Positions 15,934-25,119 of a stretch of 64,000 nucleotides of DNA are shown one piece after another. This DNA comes from Segetibacter koreensis DSM 18137 (GTDB taxonomy: Bacteria; Bacteroidota; Bacteroidia; Chitinophagales; Chitinophagaceae): contig NZ_KB893370.1 in the NCBI RefSeq assembly GCF_000374045.1, forward strand, positions 1 through 64,000, read 5' to 3'. The position numbers and the translations under genes were made by a program. Within the stretch, counting starts at the first letter, position 1. The number at the start of each line of letters is the position of its first letter. Under the pieces are notes generated by a model. The model ran no database searches and had not been told where the DNA came from. It was given only the letters and a program-made list of their open reading frames with translations.

Positions 15934-16794
15934 ATGAAACTCGAAATTGCTAAAACTCTTCAAAAAAAGAAAAAACAGATTTTAGAATTGTGGATGCAAA
16001 ACCAATTAAAAGATGAAAGCCTTAGAGAAGACCTGATGAGTAATGACGAACTAAGGAAAGAATCTGATGAGTTATTGAACTACCTCCTGGATTCACTTAA
16101 TGACGAAAACATTTCCAATATACAATCTTCCGACTTCGACTCACTCAATGAGATGATTTCGGGAATATCTATAACAAGAGCAAGGCAAGGATTTTCGCCA
16201 AAAGAGACAGGTTATTATATTTTTAGTTTGAGAGAAGCATTGTTGCAAGCTTTACACAAGGACTTTAAGGGAGACGTGAATGATTTAATGACCGTTACTT
16301 TACAAATGGTAAAACTGGTAGACGGTTTAGCAGCAGTTACCTTTGAAACATTTATCAAAGGAAGAGAAGAAGTTATTTTACGCCAAACCGATGAGATTAC
16401 AGAAATTTCTACCCCTGTTATTCGTGTTTGGGATGGTATTTTGGCTCTGCCAATCATCGGTACATTGGATAGTGCCCGTACACAGGTAGTAATGGAAAAT
16501 CTGCTTGTTGAAATTGTAGCCAGTGGAAGCAGTATTGCCATCTTAGATATTTCCGGCGTTCCTGCAGTTGATAGCTTAGTAGCTCAACATCTTATTAAAA
16601 CTGTAAGTGCAACCCGTTTGATGGGCGCTGAATGTATTATCAGTGGTATTCGCCCCGAAATTGCGCAAACAGTTGTCCACCTGGGTATTGACCTTTCAAA
16701 TATTGTTACTAAAGCAACTCTTGCCAGCGCACTTCGTTATGCTTTCGCGCTTTTAAAGCTGGAAGTAAAAAAATCAACAAAATCAGAAGTATAA
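15934..16794 (+). CDS. rsbR: RsbR-type stressosome scaffold protein
   Basis: A 286-residue sensor-scaffold of the stressosome. Residues 1-150 are helical and resemble the RsbRD N-terminal domain (KKQILELWMQNQL) rather than a globin or PAS sensor. Residues about 158-280 are a STAS domain (TPVIRVWDGILALPIIGTLD, ILDISGVPAVDSLVAQH, ISGIRPEIAQTVVHLGIDL). Ser214 in AVDSL stands where B. subtilis RsbRA has phospho-Thr205, so the target of the RsbT kinase is preserved as Ser. It is the first gene of a six-gene run; the next start codon follows its stop directly. What it senses is unknown. Confidence 0.9.
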   Translation: MKLEIAKTLQKKKKQILELWMQNQLKDESLREDLMSNDELRKESDELLNYLLDSLNDENISNIQSSDFDSLNEMISGISITRARQGFSPKETGYYIFSLREALLQALHKDFKGDVNDLMTVTLQMVKLVDGLAAVTFETFIKGREEVILRQTDEITEISTPVIRVWDGILALPIIGTLDSARTQVVMENLLVEIVASGSSIAILDISGVPAVDSLVAQHLIKTVSATRLMGAECIISGIRPEIAQTVVHLGIDLSNIVTKATLASALRYAFALLKLEVKKSTKSEV

Positions 16795-17178
16795 ATGGAT
16801 AGGATACCGATTCTCAGAATGGGCAACTTTTTATTGGTTACCATTCAGGTAGATTTATATGATCGCCTTGCTCAGAACCTGGAGAGTGACCTTGTGCAAA
16901 TGGTTAGTAAGACAGGAGCAAGAGGGGTGTTAATAGATATTTCAGCCTTATCAATAGTAGACTCATTTATGGGCCGCATTATAGGTAATATTGGAAGTGT
17001 TTCTAAAATAATGGACGCAGAAACTGTCGTTGTGGGAATGCAGCCTGCCGTAGCCATTACATTAATTGAACTTGGTCTGGAGTTGAAAGGAGTACATACT
17101 GCTTTAAATGTGGAAAGAGGAATGCAATTATTGAAAGAAAAAATATTAATTGAGGAAAGTGAACCAGACGAAGAATAA
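16795..17178 (+). CDS. rsbS: RsbS-type STAS protein of the stressosome
   Basis: A 127-residue single STAS domain that co-assembles with RsbR and holds the RsbT kinase. The sequence follows B. subtilis RsbS closely: IPILRMGNFLLVTIQ, GVLIDISALSIVDSFMG and GMQPAVAITLIELGLEL. Ser57 in VDSF is the counterpart of the RsbT-phosphorylated Ser59. A short acidic tail (EESEPDEE) is extra. The start ATG follows the rsbR stop without a gap, and the stop overlaps the rsbT start (TAATG), so the three are translationally coupled. Confidence 0.92.
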   Translation: MDRIPILRMGNFLLVTIQVDLYDRLAQNLESDLVQMVSKTGARGVLIDISALSIVDSFMGRIIGNIGSVSKIMDAETVVVGMQPAVAITLIELGLELKGVHTALNVERGMQLLKEKILIEESEPDEE

Positions 17179-17591
17179 TGTACATTGTACTTAACAAAGA
17201 CCGGATGGTTATAGAGAAGGAGCAGGATGTTGTTCCTTACCGAAACCGCGTTAAAGAATTCGCTGTAAAAATAGGGATGAGCCTGGTAAACCAGACTAAG
17301 TTAATAACAGCAGCAAGCGAGTTGGTAAGAAATATGCTTAAATATGCTAATGGAGGTGTAACAACAATTGAAGTAATAAGCAAGGGAAGAGAAAACGGAA
17401 TTAGACTGATATTTGAAGATAAAGGTCCGGGAATAGCTGATATAAAATTAGCAATGAAAGATGGCTTCTCAACAGGTAAAAGTCTCGGATTAGGTTTGCC
17501 AGGTGCTAAAAGACTATCGAGTGAATTTGATATAAAAAGTACTGTCGGAAAAGGTACAACTGTTACCTTAATTAAATGGAAAAATGGATAA
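17178..17591 (+). CDS. rsbT: RsbT-type serine kinase / switch protein
   Basis: A 137-residue GHKL ATPase that phosphorylates RsbS and RsbR and is released on stress. The N box is ASELVRNMLKYANGG, G1 is DKGPGI, and G2 is STGKSLGLGLPGAKRL. Length matches the family (about 133). It overlaps the next gene by 8 bases. In B. subtilis free RsbT activates the phosphatase RsbU; here the partner is more likely the downstream phosphatase fusion or kinase, since no RsbU with its own RsbT-binding domain is nearby. Confidence 0.92.
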   Translation: MYIVLNKDRMVIEKEQDVVPYRNRVKEFAVKIGMSLVNQTKLITAASELVRNMLKYANGGVTTIEVISKGRENGIRLIFEDKGPGIADIKLAMKDGFSTGKSLGLGLPGAKRLSSEFDIKSTVGKGTTVTLIKWKNG

Positions 17592-18600
17592 TAAGACCCA
17601 ACTGTTATTAAACGTTTCTGACAGAAGTTACTTTTCTCTCGTTAAAAAAGATATTCACGCCTTAGGAATGCAACAAGGCTTTTCAGATGAAAGAGCAGGT
17701 CAATTAGATATTATTGTAGCAGAACTCTGCTCCAATCTTATTAAACATGCAGGTCATGGTTATCTGTTGGTCAAGGCAATAGAAGAGCACGGTAATAACG
17801 GAGTTGAAGTAATTTGTATAGATAATGGACCGGGTATCGCCGATATAAAAAGAATGATGCTTGATGGGACATCTACAAAACATACGTTAGGACATGGCTT
17901 GGGAGCATTACAAAGATTATCAGATAAGTTTGATATCTATTCTCAAAAAGATTGGGGAACTGTCATTCTTTCAAGGATTTTTCAAAATCCTTTAGCTTGC
18001 TACACTCCTAAATTTACTACAGAGGTTAAGGGGCTTTTAGTGCCTAAAAAAGGCGAAAAAGTATGTGGGGATGGATTTTATTATAAACATACTAATAACC
18101 AGTTTAAGCTTTTTGTAGGTGATGGTTTAGGACATGGTCCTGACGCAGCCAAAGCGGTAGACGAAGCAATTAACAGCTTTAAATATTGTCATGAAGAAAA
18201 TCCGGTAGAGATTATTAAATATATTCACCGTACAGTAAAAAAAACAAGGGGGCTTGTAGGCACTGTAGTAACCTTTGATTTTGATGTGAAGGAGTGGAAC
18301 ATTTGCGGAGTAGGAAATATCTTAACTAAACTAAGTAATTTTTCACAATCAAAGAATTACATGAGTTATAACGGCATTCTTGGTCATAATATACCCGGAA
18401 GCTTAAAGGAACAGAAAACGCCGTATGAACAAGGACAATATCTTATCTTGTGCAGTGACGGTATTAAAACCAAATGGGAGTTAAATAACTATCCGGGTAT
18501 TTATAAAAAAGATTTATCCATTGTAACGGCAGCTTTATATAAAGACCAAACAAGAAATACTGATGATGCTTCTGTTGTAGTTGCTAAAATAAATTTATAG
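17584..18600 (+). CDS. RsbT-like ATPase fused to a PP2C/SpoIIE phosphatase (RsbX-like)
   Basis: A 338-residue two-domain protein. Residues 1-135 form a second GHKL kinase-like domain (VAELCSNLIKHAGHG, DNGPGIADIKRM, TLGHGLGALQRLSDKF). Residues about 150-338 are a SpoIIE/PP2C phosphatase (VGDGLGHGPDAAKAVDEAI, VVTFDFDVKEW, LCSDGIKTKW). The phosphatase part resembles RsbX, which resets the stressosome by dephosphorylating RsbR and RsbS. Having both a kinase-like and a phosphatase domain in one chain could make it a two-way switch; that is inference. All nucleotide-binding boxes look intact. Confidence 0.85.
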   Translation: MDNKTQLLLNVSDRSYFSLVKKDIHALGMQQGFSDERAGQLDIIVAELCSNLIKHAGHGYLLVKAIEEHGNNGVEVICIDNGPGIADIKRMMLDGTSTKHTLGHGLGALQRLSDKFDIYSQKDWGTVILSRIFQNPLACYTPKFTTEVKGLLVPKKGEKVCGDGFYYKHTNNQFKLFVGDGLGHGPDAAKAVDEAINSFKYCHEENPVEIIKYIHRTVKKTRGLVGTVVTFDFDVKEWNICGVGNILTKLSNFSQSKNYMSYNGILGHNIPGSLKEQKTPYEQGQYLILCSDGIKTKWELNNYPGIYKKDLSIVTAALYKDQTRNTDDASVVVAKINL

Positions 18601-18603
18601 CAC

Positions 18604-20250
18604 ATGATTGAGATAGCAAGCGTAACGCTGCACAATGAAATGGACCTGATTTTAGCAAACAGGCGCGCTATGTGTCTTGCAGAACTAGCAGGTTTAAGTA
18701 TAGGTGCACAAACAACCTTTGCAACAGCTGTTTCAGAGATCTCCAGGAATTCTATTGAAAAGGGGAAAAATGGTTGTCTTTTGTTAGGAGTTGCAGACAT
18801 TCAAAAAAAAGACAAGTACATAGTAGCAGAAATAAAAGACGATAAATCCTCCACCACCTCCATGGAAGGTTTAGAGTATGCAAAGAAATTAGCAGACAAA
18901 TTCTCTATCTCTCAAAAAGATTCAGAAACATCTGTAGAACTACAATTTTTTATTCCATCCTCACATAAACTTACGGCTAGTCACATAGAAACATGGAAGG
19001 GGCATTTCAACAATGAACCGCCAACATCGCCCTATGAAGAAATAAAGCGTAAGAATGAACAACTGCAACTAGTAGCTGCGAAGCTTCTCGAAAGTGAGAG
19101 TCAATATAAGACACTAACTAATTCCCTTCCTATTATCATTTTTTCTCTTAATACAAGCCGGGAAGTAATTTATGCCAACGACTGGTTTACGAGTTTTACA
19201 GGAGTTAGTATAGAAGATATAAATGCCTCTAAATGGAAAAACGTTGTACACAATGATGACTATGCGGAATTTTCAATACTGTTTGATAACAACATTGTAT
19301 CAAATGCGTCTGTGATAAAAACTCAATGCAGGTTAAAGAAAGCAGCAACAAATGAATATAGATGGCATCTTGTATCAATTTCACCCATTAAAGATGAACG
19401 GGATAACGTTTTGTACTGGATAGGATTTCTGGTTGATATTAATGCACAAAAGTTAGTAGAAAAAACACTGCAGGAAAACAAAACTTTAGAAGAGGCTCAA
19501 ACACAACTAAAGAAGAAGGAAGAGGGTTTGCAGGCCGATATTAATGAATTAAACAGGAGTAACACAGAACTTTCACAATTTGCTTTTGTAGCTTCTCACG
19601 ACTTACAGGAACCTTTAAGAAAGATAATTCTGTACAGCGACTATCTCCTGAATAAATACAAAGATAAGGTAGATAAAAAGGGTGAAACATACTTAAAGAA
19701 TATGATAGATGCTTCGCATAGAATGAGAAATCTTATTGGCGATATTTTATCATTCTCGCAGGTAAACAACAAACAGCTCGATTTAAAGCCTGTTGACCTA
19801 AACACAGTTGCTCTGGAGTGTATACAAGATATGGAAGTATTAATTTTGGAAAAAAAGGCACGGGTTTCTTTAAAGGAACTACCCACTATTGAAGCAGATG
19901 CAGTTCTAATACGGCAACTATTTAATAACATAGTTTCTAATGCCCTAAAATATGCAAAAGATAAAGTGCCTTCTAGAATTTCCATCTGGTGTGAACAGCC
20001 CACCAATAGCGAAATTGTACTTTACTTTAAAGATAATGGGATAGGTTTTGAGGAAAAGTACATGGACAAAATATTTACTTTATTTCAAAGGCTACATGGT
20101 ATACAATCTTATAAAGGAACAGGATTAGGTTTAGCTATATGCAGAAAAATAGTACAATTGCATAACGGTAAAATTGAAGCTAAAAGCGAGTTAGGTAAAG
20201 GAGCAACCTTTATCGTTACCATGCCGGCTAAATACAAAGCAATTAATTAA
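18604..20250 (+). CDS. histidine kinase with an N-terminal RsbT-like domain and a PAS domain
   Basis: A 548-residue cytoplasmic kinase without membrane segments. Residues 1-120 look like a degenerate anti-sigma/RsbT ATPase domain: an N-box-like AVSEISRNSIEKG is present but the G boxes are weak (IKDDKS). A PAS domain with PAC motif covers about 160-285 (YKTLTNSLPIIIFSLN, VLYWIGFLVDI). A coiled coil leads to the HisKA box with the phospho-acceptor His in VASHDLQEPLRK, then HATPase_c (NNIVSNALKYAK, DNGIGF, GTGLGLAICRKI). It follows the phosphatase gene by 3 bases and precedes a receiver protein, so it probably passes the stressosome signal to that regulator. Confidence 0.88.
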   Translation: MIEIASVTLHNEMDLILANRRAMCLAELAGLSIGAQTTFATAVSEISRNSIEKGKNGCLLLGVADIQKKDKYIVAEIKDDKSSTTSMEGLEYAKKLADKFSISQKDSETSVELQFFIPSSHKLTASHIETWKGHFNNEPPTSPYEEIKRKNEQLQLVAAKLLESESQYKTLTNSLPIIIFSLNTSREVIYANDWFTSFTGVSIEDINASKWKNVVHNDDYAEFSILFDNNIVSNASVIKTQCRLKKAATNEYRWHLVSISPIKDERDNVLYWIGFLVDINAQKLVEKTLQENKTLEEAQTQLKKKEEGLQADINELNRSNTELSQFAFVASHDLQEPLRKIILYSDYLLNKYKDKVDKKGETYLKNMIDASHRMRNLIGDILSFSQVNNKQLDLKPVDLNTVALECIQDMEVLILEKKARVSLKELPTIEADAVLIRQLFNNIVSNALKYAKDKVPSRISIWCEQPTNSEIVLYFKDNGIGFEEKYMDKIFTLFQRLHGIQSYKGTGLGLAICRKIVQLHNGKIEAKSELGKGATFIVTMPAKYKAIN

Positions 20251-20254
20251 TACT

Positions 20255-20650
20255 GTGCAACACGGAAAGATATTAATGGTTGATGACGATCCCGAAGAGC
20301 TAAACCTCATCGAAGAAGCTTTGCTTGAAGTAGGTCAAAAGGTCCATTACGAAGAGAATGGAATTGAAGCACTAAACTATCTTAACAACTGCACTTTGCT
20401 TCCCCGCTTAATAGTTCTGGATTTAAATATGCCTAAATTAAATGGTACCGAAACTTTGGTCCGGTTAAAATCTGATCATAGGTATAAAAATATAACGGTT
20501 GTTATATATTCCACCTCAGTAAATGCTGTAGAAAAAGAGAAGTGTATGAAACTTGGAGCGCATTCATATATATGTAAGCCTTTAAGTTATGCAGACACTT
20601 TAAGTACGGCGCAATATTTTTCAATGTTGTGTGAACCGAATGCAACCTAG
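20255..20650 (+). CDS. receiver-only response regulator
   Basis: A 131-residue CheY-like receiver with no output domain. The acidic pocket is MVDDDPEE, the phospho-acceptor is the Asp of IVLDLNMPKLNG, followed by the Thr/Ser of IYSTS and the Lys of YICKPL. The start is GTG at 20255, 4 bases after the kinase stop; an ATG six codons later would cut the first strand, so GTG is preferred. It ends the stressosome run and probably acts by protein contact, since no DNA-binding domain is present. Confidence 0.88.
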   Translation: MQHGKILMVDDDPEELNLIEEALLEVGQKVHYEENGIEALNYLNNCTLLPRLIVLDLNMPKLNGTETLVRLKSDHRYKNITVVIYSTSVNAVEKEKCMKLGAHSYICKPLSYADTLSTAQYFSMLCEPNAT

Positions 20651-20934
20651 CTCTTCATCTTTTTGAACTATAATTCGGCTTTGTTTGTCCAGGAGTCGAT
20701 AAAACAGTTGTGTCTACAGCACCATAGTCTGATATACTAGAGGTAATCAACGCGAATTGTATCTGACACCTTTGAATCTACATTAGGTCTTGATCTAACG
20801 GTTAAGGCAGGACATTGTACCCTTTCTACAAGTAGCAACTGCTTCCTTGCCCCAGTGGCTTTTCAGCATTTTTTTTATTAATTTTGATATAACACATTAG
20901 TCAAAATCATTTAATAATCCATAAATTTTTTGCA

Positions 20935-21405
20935 ATGAAAGTGTCTGCTGCATTAGCCGGAGGTTTAGCAGGAACCCTAACAGTTGCGTCACTGCATGAA
21001 GCTTTGAAAAGAGTAGCTCACGATGCACCTCGCATGGACCTGCTGGATATGGCATTAATACGAAAAGGCTTAAAAGGCATGAATAAAAGAGTACCGAAAG
21101 AGGATGAACTTCAACGGTGGGCCGTTGCGGGTGAACTTGTTTGCGATACCACATATTATAGCATGGCAGGAATGGGAGATAAAAAAGGTGTATGGCTCAG
21201 GGCTGCTTTATTAGGATTGGCAGCTGGCGTATCGGCTGTTATTTTACCTGAGCCACTTGGCCTTCCAAAAGAATCGAGCAATAAAACTTCAGGCACACAA
21301 CTTATGACTGTAGGGTTATATTTAATGGGCGGACTAATGACAGCGGCAATAACGGAACTGGTAGATAATGCTCAGAATAATAACGAAAATAAGCAATTCG
21401 CTTAG
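20935..21405 (+). CDS. unknown membrane-associated protein
   Basis: I do not recognise this 156-residue protein. It has three hydrophobic glycine-rich stretches: residues 4-18 (SAALAGGLAGTLTVA), about 90-107 (AALLGLAAGVSAVI) and about 123-140 (LMTVGLYLMGGLMTAAI). An intervening amphipathic charged region lies between (KRVAHDAPRMDLLDM, KGMNKRVPKEDEL). There is no cleavable signal or lipobox. It could be a small inner-membrane protein. It stands alone after a 284-base gap. Confidence 0.6.
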   Translation: MKVSAALAGGLAGTLTVASLHEALKRVAHDAPRMDLLDMALIRKGLKGMNKRVPKEDELQRWAVAGELVCDTTYYSMAGMGDKKGVWLRAALLGLAAGVSAVILPEPLGLPKESSNKTSGTQLMTVGLYLMGGLMTAAITELVDNAQNNNENKQFA

Positions 21406-21739
21406 CAACTCACCTTCTGCATTCTGAGGTAAAGAACACCTAAACGCACCGGAACTAAGCTTAATATTTTCTGCCTTTGAAATATTAGCTGAAATGTAAA
21501 TGAAGGCTTGGGGAAATTGTGCAGACTATACACAACACCAGCTTTTAATATGAGCGAAGGTGAGCGTTTCAATTGCAGCTTCGTGTACGAATAGGCAAAC
21601 TATCTATAAGATTTCTGTTGTCATTTTAGATTTTAATGCCTTCAAAACAATTAAACTAACACGGCATATTTCAAAATATCTTAGTTCCGATACTTCAAAA
21701 AAGGCGCCCTTTTTTATATCTTACACTAAATATCCCTAT
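21406..21739. other. intergenic region without recognisable content
   Basis: The 334 bases contain no plausible gene. An open frame runs in from 21560 into the YbjQ gene, but its first 60 codons lack family similarity and the family start is the ATG at 21740. I see no hairpin or repeat. Confidence 0.5.
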
Positions 21740-22060
21740 ATGCTTATTACAACCAGTACTCATCTTGAAGGTTATAAGATTACACAGCATTTTGGAGTAG
21801 TCAGGGGAATTGTTGTTCGTTCCCGTAGCTTACTTGGCAATATTGCAGGTGGTTTTCAAACATTGTTTGGAGGAAACATTTCAATATATACAGAATTGTG
21901 TGAAAGAACCCGCTCAGATGCCTTTAAGCTTATGGAAGAACATGCAAAACAACTAAATGCGAATGCTATAATAAATATGCGATATGATGCGAACGAGGTG
22001 ATGCAGGGCGTGACAGAAGTACTTGCTTATGGTACTGCTGTAATGGTAGAAAAGGTTTGA
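21740..22060 (+). CDS. YbjQ family protein (PF01906)
   Basis: A 106-residue protein that forms pentamers in known structures and is sometimes called 'putative heavy-metal-binding'. It begins MLITTSTHLEGYKI, the usual N-terminus of the family, which is why I reject a longer frame beginning at 21560. RSRSLLGNIAGGFQTLFGG and YTELCERTRSDAF are the conserved central blocks, and NANAIINMRYDANEVMQGV near the end is also typical. Cellular role is unknown. It precedes glyA on the same strand with a promoter between them. Confidence 0.85.
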   Translation: MLITTSTHLEGYKITQHFGVVRGIVVRSRSLLGNIAGGFQTLFGGNISIYTELCERTRSDAFKLMEEHAKQLNANAIINMRYDANEVMQGVTEVLAYGTAVMVEKV

Positions 22061-22176
22061 TAAATTATCAGATCAAAAACCATTATTAACAAACGACAAA
22101 ATAAATCATAAATAATAATTAGAAGAACCATAAATTGAAAAATGTGGCTTATAGATTCATTTCATCTAAATAAGAT

Positions 22177-22184
22177 TACTTTTG
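22177..22184 (+). promoter_or_regulatory. -7 promoter box of glyA
   Basis: TACTTTTG matches the Bacteroidota TAnnTTTG consensus and lies 19 bases before the glyA ATG. No convincing -33 TTTG is present at the expected distance, so the call is moderate. Confidence 0.45.
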
Positions 22185-22203
22185 CATTTTTAAAAATTCG
22201 TAC

Positions 22204-23502
22204 ATGCAAAGAGACACAGTAGTTTTTGACTTAATTAATAAAGAGCTGCAACGTCAGCGGCACGGAATAGAACTAATAGCTTCTGAAAATTTTACCAGCC
22301 TTCAGGTAATGGAGGCAATGGGAACGGTATTGACTAATAAATATGCCGAAGGGTACCCGGGCAGACGTTATTATGGCGGATGCGAGATAGTTGACCAGAC
22401 AGAACAACTTGCCATTGACCGTTTAAAACAAATTTTTGATTGTGAATACGCCAATGTTCAGCCTCACAGTGGTGCCCAGGCAAATGCCGCTTTAATGCTC
22501 GCAGTGCTGCAACCAGGTGATGCTATTCTTGGCCTTGATTTAAGCATGGGCGGCCATCTTACTCATGGAAGCCAGGTTAATTTTAGCGGCAAATTATACG
22601 AGCCACACTTTTACGGCGTTACACGAGATGGAGGTATTGTTGATTATGACATGCTTGAAGCAAAAGCCAGGGAAGTTAAACCAAAAATGATCATTTGCGG
22701 AGCAAGTGCTTATAGCCGCCAGTGGGACTATGCGAGAATAAGAAAAGTGGCAGATGAAGTTGGGGCGTTTGTATTTTGCGATATAGCTCATCCTGCAGGA
22801 TTAATTGCCAAAGGATTATTAGATTCTCCTTTTGATCACTGTCATTTTGTTACATCAACTACTCACAAAACCCTGCGTGGTCCTCGTGGAGGTGTTATAC
22901 TAATGAAAAAAGATTTTGAAAATCCTTTTGGCTTAAAAGATGCGAAAGGAAATATTCGCATGATGAGCAACCTCATTGATATGGCTGTGTTTCCCGGAAC
23001 CCAGGGTGGCCCACTGGAACACGTGATTGCTGCAAAAGCTGTTTCATTTGGCGAAATTCTAACAGATGAGTTTACTGATTATGCCAAACAGATTTTAGCA
23101 AATGCCCAGGCAATGGCAAAAGCTTTTGTTGAAAGAGACTACCAGTTAATTAGCGGCGGCACAGACAACCACCTTATGCTGATCGACCTTAGAAACAAAA
23201 ACATAAGTGGTAAAAAAGCTGAAAATCTTTTGGTGAAAGCAGACATAACTGTGAATAAAAATATGGTTCCTTTTGATGATAAAAGTGCATTTGTTACCAG
23301 CGGTATAAGGGTTGGGGTGCCTGCAATTACAACAAGAGGTATGAAAGAAGAGCACATGGATTTTGTGGTAAACTTAATAGATAGGGTTTTAATGAATGGC
23401 GATGACGAAAGTTTTATTAGTTCCGCACGCAGACAGGTAAATGAATATATGGAACAGTTTCCTTTATATCCGGAATTGGGTAAGCAGAAAATGGTTGTAT
23501 AG
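22204..23502 (+). CDS. glyA: serine hydroxymethyltransferase
   Basis: PLP enzyme that interconverts serine and glycine and charges tetrahydrofolate with a one-carbon unit in the cytoplasm. It is 432 residues, close to the usual 415-430. Key blocks are [48 protein letters not shown] and the PLP Lys222 in [12 protein letters not shown]. The C-terminal substrate region has [18 protein letters not shown]. It is a single-gene unit with its own promoter-like box. Nothing is unusual. Confidence 0.96.
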   Translation: MQRDTVVFDLINKELQRQRHGIELIASENFTSLQVMEAMGTVLTNKYAEGYPGRRYYGGCEIVDQTEQLAIDRLKQIFDCEYANVQPHSGAQANAALMLAVLQPGDAILGLDLSMGGHLTHGSQVNFSGKLYEPHFYGVTRDGGIVDYDMLEAKAREVKPKMIICGASAYSRQWDYARIRKVADEVGAFVFCDIAHPAGLIAKGLLDSPFDHCHFVTSTTHKTLRGPRGGVILMKKDFENPFGLKDAKGNIRMMSNLIDMAVFPGTQGGPLEHVIAAKAVSFGEILTDEFTDYAKQILANAQAMAKAFVERDYQLISGGTDNHLMLIDLRNKNISGKKAENLLVKADITVNKNMVPFDDKSAFVTSGIRVGVPAITTRGMKEEHMDFVVNLIDRVLMNGDDESFISSARRQVNEYMEQFPLYPELGKQKMVV

Positions 23503-23672
23503 TTATATTATCAAAAGGCACAATGTTAGTTAGCTTTTATAAAAACTAAACTTAACCCGATCTTTTGAAAAAGCCCATTATACGTTTAGCGACAGAAAGG
23601 TGGTGACTTGTATTGTAACCAATAGAAACAAACGAAGAATAATTAATAAAAAAAAATTAAACAGCACATCAG

Positions 23673-24098
23673 ATGATACAAAGAGTACAAACCATCTGGC
23701 TTTTACTTGCAGCCATTGCAGGATTTGTAGTAACACAGGTACCATTGTACGAAGGAACACTAGCAGGCGAGGCAGTAAAAAAGTATTTCGCCACTGAGAA
23801 TTTTCTTTTATTCGCTGTTGCCATTATCGCTGCTTTATCAGCATTAATAGCTGTATTTCTTTTTAAGAATCGTTCTGTTCAAATGAAACTTACCATTTTT
23901 GGAATTTTAGCATCAGTAGCGTTCATTGCGTTGGAAATATGGCAGGCAGAAAAATTTCAAACTGGTAGTGGAATATTAAAACTATCCTATCTATGGGGAG
24001 CACTGCTGCCAATAGCTATGATTTTCTTTTTTATTCTTGCTGCGGTCAATATCAGAAAAGATAATAAGCTGGTAAAAAGTTTAGAAAGGTTAAGGTAA
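23673..24098 (+). CDS. DUF4293 family membrane protein
   Basis: A 141-residue integral membrane protein with four hydrophobic helices (about 6-25, 45-64, 73-90 and 106-127). The opening MIQRVQTIWLLLAAIAG is the signature of the Bacteroidota-specific DUF4293 family. The C-terminal end is short and basic (IRKDNKLVKSLERLR), facing the cytoplasm by the positive-inside rule. No function is known. It is followed by a strong hairpin terminator at 24166-24201. Confidence 0.8.
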   Translation: MIQRVQTIWLLLAAIAGFVVTQVPLYEGTLAGEAVKKYFATENFLLFAVAIIAALSALIAVFLFKNRSVQMKLTIFGILASVAFIALEIWQAEKFQTGSGILKLSYLWGALLPIAMIFFFILAAVNIRKDNKLVKSLERLR

Positions 24099-24165
24099 AT
24101 TTTGCAGGAGACACTAGGCATGGTAGTAACAACATCATGCCATATAACATAAAAAGTATAAATAA

Positions 24166-24201
24166 AGTAAAGGGAAACAATTCATTTTGTTTTCCTTTAC
24201 T
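24166..24201. terminator. bidirectional hairpin terminator
   Basis: AGTAAAGGGAAACAA (24166-24180) pairs with TTGTTTTCCTTTACT (24187-24201) over 15 positions with one G-U wobble and a 6-base loop. It lies between two convergent genes, the DUF4293 gene and the T9SS cargo gene, and its A/T-rich flanks can serve either strand. Confidence 0.6.
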
Positions 24202-24252
24202 TTTAAGAACCCTTGCAAAGGTTGCAACAGCACAGCAAGGGCTTACTTGGTT

Positions 24253-25119
24253 TTATTGAAATAATACTGTTTTATTAATTGTCTGATCGCCACAGGTTAA
24301 TAACAGACTATAGCTTCCGGCATGTAATCGCTTGTCTATTACAACAGTTTGAGTACCAGAAGTTCCATCATAATCTATCGATCCGGAATATACCAGCTGA
24401 CCTTCGCTACTGTAAAGGCTTACTCCATATCTGCCTTTCTTTAAATTATTTATGAGCAAGGTAATTACATTTCCAGTTGCGGGGTTTGGAGCAACTGTAA
24501 GAGAAACGCTTTCTTCAAAGGCCGAGCTAAACTTCATTGCAGCACTTAAAGAAAAAGTTCTGTGACCAGATTTAAATATCACAGAAAAACGATCCGCTGC
24601 AAATGACGCAGAATCGGTTGTAATACTAAAGGGCACCAGGGTAGAAGAAGCAAGGTCAACAACTGTCTCCTTGCGTAAATAGTTATCTTTTACAACTGCT
24701 TTTAACGATGATGAAAAATTAGCACCATTCAATTTTAAATAATAAGACTTTTGCCTGAATTTCCACATTGCTAATTTTATTGTATCGCTTCCATGAATTG
24801 TGGGACGCCCCTCTATACTCAAAAAGGTGCCATTACAATTAATAGCAAGATTTTCGTCAAGGTTAGTGAATTTATAAGAATCCTCATTTCCTATCGATGT
24901 TGAAAAATTATCAGCAAAAAAAGCCACTACCCCATCGGCCGTATTCTGAGGACCAGGTTCAGTACTCAGTAACAATTGAATTGCCAGTTTAGCTCTTACC
25001 GGCGTTTGTGCTCCGGCAAAAAAATAAAGCTGTAAAAAAAGTATAAGAAGTAAAGACGGTTTGAAGGTATTTAAAAGATTTTTTTTGTTTAAAGAGCCTT
25101 TAATTGTAAAAAAGTTCAT
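24253..25119 (-). CDS. secreted protein with a type IX secretion (T9SS) type A sorting domain
   Basis: A 288-residue exported protein. I choose the ATG at 25117-25119 because it gives a signal peptide (SLLLILFLQLYFFAGAQ); longer starts add 26 charged residues. The middle region has no family I recognise (beta-rich, RHTFSLSAAMKF). The last 75 residues are a T9SS type A tail: VAPNPATGNVITLLINN, YGVSLYSSEGQLVYSG, LHAGSYSLLLTCGDQ. Cargo with this tail crosses the outer membrane and is anchored or released. Function of the cargo part is unknown. Confidence 0.75.
   Translation of the reverse strand: MNFFTIKGSLNKKNLLNTFKPSLLLILFLQLYFFAGAQTPVRAKLAIQLLLSTEPGPQNTADGVVAFFADNFSTSIGNEDSYKFTNLDENLAINCNGTFLSIEGRPTIHGSDTIKLAMWKFRQKSYYLKLNGANFSSSLKAVVKDNYLRKETVVDLASSTLVPFSITTDSASFAADRFSVIFKSGHRTFSLSAAMKFSSAFEESVSLTVAPNPATGNVITLLINNLKKGRYGVSLYSSEGQLVYSGSIDYDGTSGTQTVVIDKRLHAGSYSLLLTCGDQTINKTVLFQ

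Noticed and set aside
21560-21739. 60-codon N-terminal extension of the YbjQ gene
   Set aside because: Family members start at the MLITTS motif; the extension is not similar to anything in the family.
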